Assembly (NCBI GenBank): GCA_015069525.1
Contig: SVIK01000070.1
Span: 1 to 7,237 of the forward strand
Length of the DNA: 7,237 nt
Source: Clostridiales bacterium
Lineage (GTDB): Bacteria > Bacillota > Clostridia > Christensenellales > Borkfalkiaceae
Reading direction: 5' to 3'
The notes below the pieces were generated by a model. That model worked only from the letters and a program-made list of their open reading frames with translations. It had not been told where the DNA came from and ran no database searches. Positions 1 through 4,085 of this stretch are shown here, in pieces; the stretch's first letter is position 1; each line of letters begins with the position of its first letter. Made by a program: the position numbers and the translations under genes.

Positions 1-1
1 C

Positions 2-799
2 ATTGCGGACGTGGGCTTCGTCGGCTTCCCGAACGTGGGGAAAAGTACCCTCCTTTCCAAGATTTCGGCGGCTCGGCCGAAGATTGCTAATTACCATTTC
101 ACGACGCTCTCGCCCAATCTTGGCGTAGTGCGATATTACGAAAAATCGTTTGTGGCGGCGGATATCCCCGGGCTTATCGAGGGGGCTTCGCAAGGGGCGG
201 GGCTTGGGCACGAGTTCTTGCGACATATCGAACGTACCCGTATGCTGTGCCACGTGGTCGATATATCCGGCTGTGAGGGGCGCGACCCGATTGAAGATTT
301 TAAGAAAATCAACGAGGAACTCAAAGAATACAGCGAGGTTTTGGCTACTTTACCGCAAATTATCGTGTGCAATAAGTGCGATATCTTCGGCGCGGAAGAC
401 AACCTCAAAGCGTTTAAGAAAAAGTATGGGAGAAAATACAAAATCTTCCCTATTACCGCTATTAACGGCGAGGGGACGAGAGAACTCTTGGAAGGGATTT
501 TCAACGTGCTTGACACTCTGCCCCCCGTAGAGCCTGTGCCCGTCGACGAGGAATTTACTTACCAAGCGAACGAGGATTTGAGCTTTGAAATCTTTAAGGA
601 CGAGGACGGCGTGTACGTGGTCGTTGGCGGACTTATCGATATGCTGTGCAGAAACGTCGTTTTGAATAACCCCGATTCCATGCAGTATTTCCAAAAGATT
701 TTACGCCTGCGCGGAGTGATTAAAGAGCTTTCGAAAATGGGCTGTAAAGAGGGGGATACCGTTTCTATCGGCGACGTGGAATTCGATTTCGTGCCCTAA
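2..799 (+). CDS. obg: Obg/CgtA ribosome-assembly GTPase, C-terminal part (5' end outside window)
   Basis: Obg is a GTP-binding 50S subunit assembly factor that also links GTP/ppGpp level to growth. The reading frame is already open at base 2, so the glycine-rich N-terminal Obg fold (about 160 residues) lies upstream; 265 residues are visible. Seen in order, numbered from the first visible residue: P-loop GFPNVGKST (8-16), switch I FTT (33-35), G3 DIPG (54-57), G4 NKCD (124-127) and a G5-like ITA (151-153). From about residue 185 there is an OCT domain ending in GDVEFDF, as found in Firmicutes Obg proteins. The Obg-type G1 motif separates it from Era, Der and YchF. All G motifs are intact. The gene is followed by yhbY, a pairing common in Clostridia within ribosome-assembly clusters. 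The identification is firm; only the start is unknown. Confidence 0.97.
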   Translation: MADVGFVGFPNVGKSTLLSKISAARPKIANYHFTTLSPNLGVVRYYEKSFVAADIPGLIEGASQGAGLGHEFLRHIERTRMLCHVVDISGCEGRDPIEDFKKINEELKEYSEVLATLPQIIVCNKCDIFGAEDNLKAFKKKYGRKYKIFPITAINGEGTRELLEGIFNVLDTLPPVEPVPVDEEFTYQANEDLSFEIFKDEDGVYVVVGGLIDMLCRNVVLNNPDSMQYFQKILRLRGVIKELSKMGCKEGDTVSIGDVEFDFVP

Positions 800-828
800 G
801 CGGAGCGTTTTCGCTGGCAAGTTTTTCT
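792..828 (+). terminator. Weak possible terminator at the end of obg
   Basis: AGCG (804-807), a TTTT loop and CGCT (812-815) form a short stem. It may be extended by TGCC (793-796 region) with GGCA (816-819) across a large bulge. A five-T run follows at 822-826. The stem is short and overlaps the stop codon, so it may only reduce read-through into yhbY. Confidence 0.25.
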
Positions 829-886
829 ATCTTTCGTTATCGCTGATATGTAGTGGTGACGTAAGCGTAGTACGCCTTGTCTTGCT

Positions 887-929
887 CGTATCTACGCACT
901 TATGCGGAGTGCCTCCGCGCGTGGATACG
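887..929 (+). repeat. Long bulged hairpin between obg and yhbY
   Basis: CGTATCTACGC (887-897) pairs with GCGTGGATACG (919-929) over 11 bp with one G-T wobble. A six-base bulge ACTTAT (898-903) follows, then GCGGAG (904-909) pairs with CTCCGC (913-918) around a TGC loop. There is no T-run after it, so it is not an intrinsic terminator. It lies in the 164-base gap 800-963, which otherwise holds nothing recognised except the yhbY ribosome binding site. It could be an RNA processing or stability site in the obg-yhbY transcript, or a remnant of a small hairpin repeat. The pairing is seen directly; the role is not known. Confidence 0.5.
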
Positions 930-963
930 CTTGTCATTAAATAACAATAAAAAGGAAAAAATT

Positions 964-1275
964 ATGATTATTACGAGTGAAAATATAACGAGCAAACAAA
1001 GAAGCAAATTAAAATCGATTGCGTCCAAGCTTTCGCCTGTCACGCAAATTGGAAAGAGTGGGATTACCGATAATTTGTTAAAAACGCTTTCCGACGCGCT
1101 CGACGCGCACGAGATTATCAAGGTGAATATCTTGGAAACGGCGGACGACGATATTAAAAACTTGGCGGAGAACGTGGCGGAGCTTTTAGAAGCGGTACCC
1201 GTAGCCGTAATCGGCAGAAAAGCGATTTTTTACCGCTATTCCCGTCGGGATAAATTTGTGCATTTGGATATCTAA
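964..1275 (+). CDS. yhbY: YhbY family RNA-binding protein (CRM domain), 50S assembly factor
   Basis: This is a 103-residue single-domain CRM protein of the YhbY/YqeI family, which binds pre-50S ribosomal RNA during large-subunit assembly in the cytoplasm. The whole protein is the domain. It starts with ITSKQRSKLKSIA, has the RNA-binding GxxG loop as GKSG (residues 30-33, in TQIGKSGIT), then ALDAHEIIKVNIL, and closes with VIGRKAIFYRYS. Length and order match the family (about 95-105 residues). The start at 964 is chosen because AAAAAGG lies about eight bases upstream. A longer in-frame start at 877 would add 29 unrelated residues encoded across the hairpin and has no good ribosome binding site. 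It follows obg, consistent with a shared ribosome-biogenesis transcript. No terminator is seen between it and grpE. Confidence 0.93.
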   Translation: MIITSENITSKQRSKLKSIASKLSPVTQIGKSGITDNLLKTLSDALDAHEIIKVNILETADDDIKNLAENVAELLEAVPVAVIGRKAIFYRYSRRDKFVHLDI

Positions 1276-1300
1276 AACGTGTTTAGAAAACGGAATTTTG

Positions 1301-1321
1301 CTTTATAAATATACTATAAAG
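1301..1321 (+). promoter_or_regulatory. AT-rich inverted repeat with a possible -10 box upstream of grpE
   Basis: CTTTATA (1301-1307) and TATAAAG (1315-1321) form a perfect 7-bp inverted repeat. The spacer contains the start of a TATACT sequence (1310-1315) that fits a sigma-A -10 element. No convincing -35 box is seen at the right distance, and there is no CIRCE (HrcA) operator. It may be a weak promoter or an operator; grpE may equally be read from upstream. Confidence 0.35.
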
Positions 1322-1342
1322 AAATAAAGGTCGGGTTTTGGT

Positions 1343-1888
1343 ATGGAAAACGAAGAATTGAAAGAAGAATTGAAAACGGAAGAATCCGTTTGCGAGAAAA
1401 AAGAGGCTTGCAAAACGGAAAAGAAAAAGTGTGGGAATAAAAAGGCGCAAGAAGAATTGGAAAAAGCGCTCGCAGAGGCGGAAGAGTGCAAGCGCAAATG
1501 GTACGCTGTGACGGCGGAATACGAGAACTACCGTCGCCGTACGCAAATGCAATCGGCTCAACGCTACAACGAGGGTAGAAACGACGTGATTGCCTCCCTT
1601 TTCCCCATTGGCGATAATTTGGAAAGGGCCGTTGCGACCATCGCCGACGAGAATACGAAACAAGGCGTGGATATGGTGTTGAAAGCGTTTAAAAAAGTGC
1701 TCGAAGGAGAGGGGGTAGAGGAAATCAATCCCATTGGCGAGCCGTTTAACGCCGACGTCGCAGAAGCAATTATGGCTATGCCTGCCGAAGAGGGCGAAGA
1801 AAGCGGTATCGTAAAGCAAGTGTACGTCAAAGGGTACAAAAAGGGCGATAAGGTGCTCCGTTATGCACAAGTAATCGTCACGCAATAA
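1343..1888 (+). CDS. grpE: GrpE, nucleotide exchange factor for DnaK
   Basis: GrpE is a cytoplasmic dimeric co-chaperone that releases ADP from DnaK and acts as a thermosensor. The 181-residue length is normal. Residues 1-35 are a charged, probably disordered tail. About 36-95 form the long dimerisation helix, including the typical ENYRRRT (61-67) and the LFPIGDNLERA region (86-96). The C-terminal beta domain carries the family signature as INPIGEPFNADVAEAI and ends in VKGYKKGDKVLRYAQVIV. The usual FDPN.H of the signature reads FNADVAE here, so the common His is replaced by Ala. The tail has four cysteines (17, 23, 30, 49), which is unusual. AAAGG lies 12 bases before the ATG, a somewhat long spacing. 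The gene stands apart from hrcA, dnaK and dnaJ, follows yhbY, and is closed by a strong terminator. Confidence 0.96.
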   Translation: MENEELKEELKTEESVCEKKEACKTEKKKCGNKKAQEELEKALAEAEECKRKWYAVTAEYENYRRRTQMQSAQRYNEGRNDVIASLFPIGDNLERAVATIADENTKQGVDMVLKAFKKVLEGEGVEEINPIGEPFNADVAEAIMAMPAEEGEESGIVKQVYVKGYKKGDKVLRYAQVIVTQ

Positions 1889-1920
1889 GCCGTTATACAA
1901 TACTATATAAATAAGGAATA

Positions 1921-1965
1921 AAGCGGTGGTAAACTCGAAAGAGATTACCACCGCTTTTATTTTTA
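1921..1965 (+). terminator. Strong intrinsic terminator after grpE
   Basis: AAGCGGTGGTAA (1921-1932) pairs perfectly with TTACCACCGCTT (1945-1956). Inside, CTC (1934-1936) pairs with GAG (1941-1943) around a GAAA tetraloop, giving a long nearly perfect hairpin. A T-rich tract (TTATTTTT) follows. It ends the obg-yhbY-grpE block and separates it from the signalling locus. Confidence 0.93.
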
Positions 1966-1983
1966 AAAATTTTTCAAAATTTA

Positions 1984-2011
1984 CCAACCGTTTCTATTTT
2001 TAGGTTGTCTA
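1984..2011 (+). promoter_or_regulatory. Candidate ECF-type promoter of the RsgI-domain lipoprotein gene
   Basis: CCAACC (1984-1989) followed by a T-rich spacer and TGTCTA (2006-2011) gives AAC-N17-TGTC. This resembles Firmicutes ECF promoters (an AAC core at -35, CGTC-like -10, T-rich start of spacer). No good sigma-A promoter with correct spacing is seen between the grpE terminator and this gene. The same bases contain the inverted repeat CAACC (1985-1989)/GGTTG (2003-2007), so an operator is an alternative reading. No clear copy of the motif was found before the sigma factor gene. The assignment is inference. Confidence 0.35.
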
Positions 2012-2067
2012 TATGGGTGTAAAGGGGTTGAGAAACCTTGAAAAATGAAAAAAGGCGGTACGTAAAT

Positions 2068-3477
2068 ATGAAAAAGAACAATGCAAAAAAATGGTTGGCG
2101 CTTAGCTTGGTGTCGGTGCTTGGGGTGAGTATGTTTGCCTGCAACGGTACGGATAATAAGGACGATAACGAAAATCTTTCCGTTGATTCGGTGGGGTATG
2201 CATATATGGCAATCGATATCAATCCCACGGTGGAATTCGTGTTAAAGGGCGAAAAAGTAGTGAGCGTAGACGCGGTGAACGACGATGCGGAAGTGCTCGT
2301 TGCGGAAGAAGAGTTCGTGGGTATGACGGCAGAGGAAGCGAGCGAAACGGTGGTGCAAATCGCGGAGGAGCTGGGTTATCTTAACGAAGAAAATGCGGAC
2401 GTAAAAATTACGGTGGCTACCGATGACGAAACACAAACGGAAGAATTGACGGAAAAGGTAAAAGAAGGGGCTAAACGCGGTAGCGATATCGCAAAAGTGA
2501 ACAGCGAGCCTCGTAGAGGGGATTGCAGAAAGGAAAAGGAATTGAAAGAGGAGAACCCTGAACTCTTTAAGGAACTTAACCCTGCCAAAGTACGTATGAT
2601 TGAAGCGATTATGCGCTACGACGAAACGATGACTTTTGAAATCGGGGCGACGATGAGCTTTGAAGAGCTTGCAGATATGCTGGAAGATTACGTAGAGGAA
2701 TACAAGGAAATCGTTGGCGAAGAATTGCGCGAAGAATACAAAAAAGCAATGGCGGAAAAGAAGGAAGAAAAGGAACTTGCGATTGCGGAGAAGTACGGGG
2801 AAGAATTTAAGGCGCAATGGGAAGCGTATCGCGCCGTAAGGGAAGCGTACAAGGCTTTGGAAAAGAAAGCGGAAAACGCTGTGATTGCGGAAGAGGACGT
2901 AAACGCGATTATGCAATTACTTGAGATTGACTCTGCCGATGTTATTTTCGCGTCGGGCGAAGTGACGGTGGAAATCGTAGACAGATATCTTGATAAGCAT
3001 TACGAATGCGCTATATCGGAAGAAACGGAAGAAGCCGTGGAAGATATTCTTGATAAATACGACGAGGACGAATACGTATTGACGGAAGAAGATTTGTCCG
3101 TATTGCAAGCGGTGCTTGGCGAGGTTGAAATTCAAGTGGGCATAACGTTGGAAGACGTGGAAGAAATCGTGGAAGATTTGGAAGAAGCATTGGAAGAATT
3201 GCGAGAAGAAGTGCGTTTGGACGATGAAGTGCGTGAGGATATCCACAAAATCCAAGAAGAAATCAGGGAAGAAATGAAAGGATTTAAAGACGAAGTGCAC
3301 GGCGAAATGAAAGACCGCATTGAAGAAGCGAAAAGCTATTTCAAAGGGGAGAAGGAAGAAAGAAGAGAGCAATTTGGCGAAGAAAAACGCCCCTGCCCGC
3401 CTGAAGAAGTAGAAAACGAAACGGACGACGAAGAAACGGACGACGAGGAATTGGACGACGAGGAATTGGTGGCGTAA
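2068..3477 (+). CDS. Predicted lipoprotein with RsgI-type extracytoplasmic domain and Glu-rich helical tail
   Basis: This is a 469-residue protein that I cannot tie to a named family member. Residues 1-24 look like a lipoprotein signal peptide (Lys-rich start, hydrophobic core, SMFA before Cys25), so it is predicted to be lipid-anchored outside the membrane. Residues 43-120 match the RsgI-type module: YMAIDINPTVEF (46-57), then VVSVDAVNDDAEVL, EEFVGMTAEEA, LGYLNEENADVKITV. Asn52-Pro53 (bases 2221-2226) is at the position of the RsgI self-cleavage bond. A short helix with NPAKVRMI (171-178) follows, as in the anti-sigma factor downstream. From about 195 to the end it is dominated by Glu/Lys helices, probably coiled coil, and it finishes in an acidic repeat. 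There is no TM helix or cytoplasmic anti-sigma segment, so it cannot itself bind a sigma factor. Start 2068 is preferred over an in-frame TTG at 2038 because it gives a normal signal peptide. Confidence 0.85.
   Translation: MKKNNAKKWLALSLVSVLGVSMFACNGTDNKDDNENLSVDSVGYAYMAIDINPTVEFVLKGEKVVSVDAVNDDAEVLVAEEEFVGMTAEEASETVVQIAEELGYLNEENADVKITVATDDETQTEELTEKVKEGAKRGSDIAKVNSEPRRGDCRKEKELKEENPELFKELNPAKVRMIEAIMRYDETMTFEIGATMSFEELADMLEDYVEEYKEIVGEELREEYKKAMAEKKEEKELAIAEKYGEEFKAQWEAYRAVREAYKALEKKAENAVIAEEDVNAIMQLLEIDSADVIFASGEVTVEIVDRYLDKHYECAISEETEEAVEDILDKYDEDEYVLTEEDLSVLQAVLGEVEIQVGITLEDVEEIVEDLEEALEELREEVRLDDEVREDIHKIQEEIREEMKGFKDEVHGEMKDRIEEAKSYFKGEKEERREQFGEEKRPCPPEEVENETDDEETDDEELDDEELVA
3421..3465 (+). 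repeat. Three tandem 15-base repeats encoding TDDEE/LDDEE
   Basis: Units at 3421-3435, 3436-3450 and 3451-3465 differ at few positions and encode TDDEE, TDDEE and LDDEE at residues 452-466 of the lipoprotein. They keep the reading frame and make a very acidic C-terminus. Such arrays can change copy number by slippage. Confidence 0.85.
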
Positions 3478-3481
3478 GAGA

Positions 3482-3511
3482 TTTGCTTTTTGCATGGAAA
3501 TATGCTATACT
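3482..3511 (+). promoter_or_regulatory. Extended -10 sigma-A promoter of the ECF sigma factor gene
   Basis: TGCTATACT (3503-3511) is an extended -10 element (TGn followed by TATACT). A poor -35 candidate, TTTGCT (3482-3487), sits 18 bases upstream. Transcription would start near 3518-3520, giving a leader of nearly 60 bases that contains the hairpin at 3534-3562. The promoter lies just after the stop of the lipoprotein gene, so sigma and anti-sigma can be expressed independently of it. Confidence 0.55.
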
Positions 3512-3533
3512 ATACGTGAAAAAAGATGAAAAC

Positions 3534-3562
3534 GGCGGGCTCCTATCGTATAGGAGCTCGCC
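3534..3562 (+). promoter_or_regulatory. 13-bp leader hairpin directly before the sigma factor ribosome binding site
   Basis: GGCGGGCTCCTAT (3534-3546) pairs with ATAGGAGCTCGCC (3550-3562), 13 bp with a single G-T wobble and a CGT loop. It is followed by TAAAAAGG, i.e. the Shine-Dalgarno begins two bases after the stem, and no T-run follows. It therefore looks like a translation or mRNA stability element rather than a terminator in the + direction. On the - strand it is followed by a T-rich stretch and could stop antisense transcription. Confidence 0.6.
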
Positions 3563-3576
3563 TAAAAAGGAAAAAA

Positions 3577-4083
3577 ATGAACTTTGATAAACTTGCCATA
3601 AAAATAGCGGAACGCGATAAATCGGCGTTCGAGCTATTATACGAACAGACGCGAAGACTTGTTTTTAGCGTTTGTTTGGGTGTGGTAAAAAATCAAAGCG
3701 TTGCCGAGGAATTGACGCAGGAAACGTTCGTCACCGTTTGGCAACAGAGTGAAAAGTTCCGTGGAAAAGGATACAAGACGTGGATATTGACGATTGCAAA
3801 AAACAAATCGTTGAACGCCTTGAAAAAAAATCGCAGAGAAACACCCTTTGATTTTTTTGAAAACGAGAGCGTGGGTGGTGGCTACGAGGTGGACGTGGAT
3901 ACGGGTATCGTATTGAAAACGGCGCTAAATAGCTTAAACGACGAGGAAAGGCAAATCGTATTGATGCGTACCGCTGGTATGAAGGCAAAAGAAATTGCAC
4001 AAGCGTTGGGCGTGCCGAGAGGTACGGTTTCTTGGAAATATACGGAAGCGTTGAAAAAGCTTAAAAAACTGTTGGAGGAGTAG
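3577..4083 (+). CDS. ECF-type RNA polymerase sigma factor
   Basis: This 168-residue two-domain sigma-70 family protein of extracytoplasmic-function type directs RNA polymerase to a small regulon when released from its anti-sigma factor. Region sigma-2 spans about residues 16-85: FELLYEQTRRLVFSV, then AEELTQETFVTVWQQ (43-57, core binding) and TWILTIAKNKSLNALKKNRR (68-87, -10 recognition). A short linker rich in Glu, Asp and Gly follows. Sigma-4 spans about 113-165 with LNDEERQIVLMRTAGMKAKEI and helix-turn-helix QALGVPRGTVSWKYTEALKKL. There is no sigma-1 or sigma-3, and it is not the SigI class usually partnered with RsgI. Start 3577 has AAAAAGG six bases upstream. An in-frame ATG at 3526 would add 17 residues read through the leader hairpin and is less likely. 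The stop is two bases before the anti-sigma gene, so the pair is co-transcribed. Confidence 0.93.
   Translation: MNFDKLAIKIAERDKSAFELLYEQTRRLVFSVCLGVVKNQSVAEELTQETFVTVWQQSEKFRGKGYKTWILTIAKNKSLNALKKNRRETPFDFFENESVGGGYEVDVDTGIVLKTALNSLNDEERQIVLMRTAGMKAKEIAQALGVPRGTVSWKYTEALKKLKKLLEE
4074..4080 (+). promoter_or_regulatory. Ribosome binding site of the anti-sigma gene inside the sigma gene
   Basis: GGAGGAG encodes the last residues of the sigma factor and lies five bases before the ATG at 4086. With the sigma stop codon between them, this arrangement favours translational coupling, which keeps the anti-sigma factor in step with its partner. Confidence 0.8.
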
Positions 4084-4085
4084 CG

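Noticed and set aside
877..963. Upstream extension of YhbY from an ATG at 877
   Set aside because: The extra residues are encoded across the bulged hairpin and are not part of the CRM family; the ATG at 964 has a good ribosome binding site and yields the family length.
1276..1342. CIRCE heat-shock operator before grpE
   Set aside because: The TTAGCACTC/GAGTGCTAA arms are absent; only an A/T-rich 7-bp inverted repeat is present.
1283..1987. Antisense frame opposite grpE
   Set aside because: Covers a clear grpE on the + strand and runs through the terminator hairpin; Phe-rich mirror of a Glu/Lys-rich gene.
2242..3495. Long antisense open frames opposite the lipoprotein gene (2242-2916 and 2917-3495, - strand)
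   Set aside because: They are Phe/Arg/His-rich mirror images of Glu/Lys codons, have no ribosome binding sites and match no family; the + strand protein has a signal peptide and recognised domain.
3534..3562. Terminator between the lipoprotein and sigma genes
   Set aside because: The stem is followed by TAAAAAGG rather than a T-run on the + strand and lies after the sigma promoter.
3577..4083. Sigma factor as SigI
   Set aside because: Although the partner has an RsgI-type domain, the sigma has the short sigma-2/sigma-4 layout with a LNDEERQIVLMR and GVPRGTVSW pattern typical of ECF factors.
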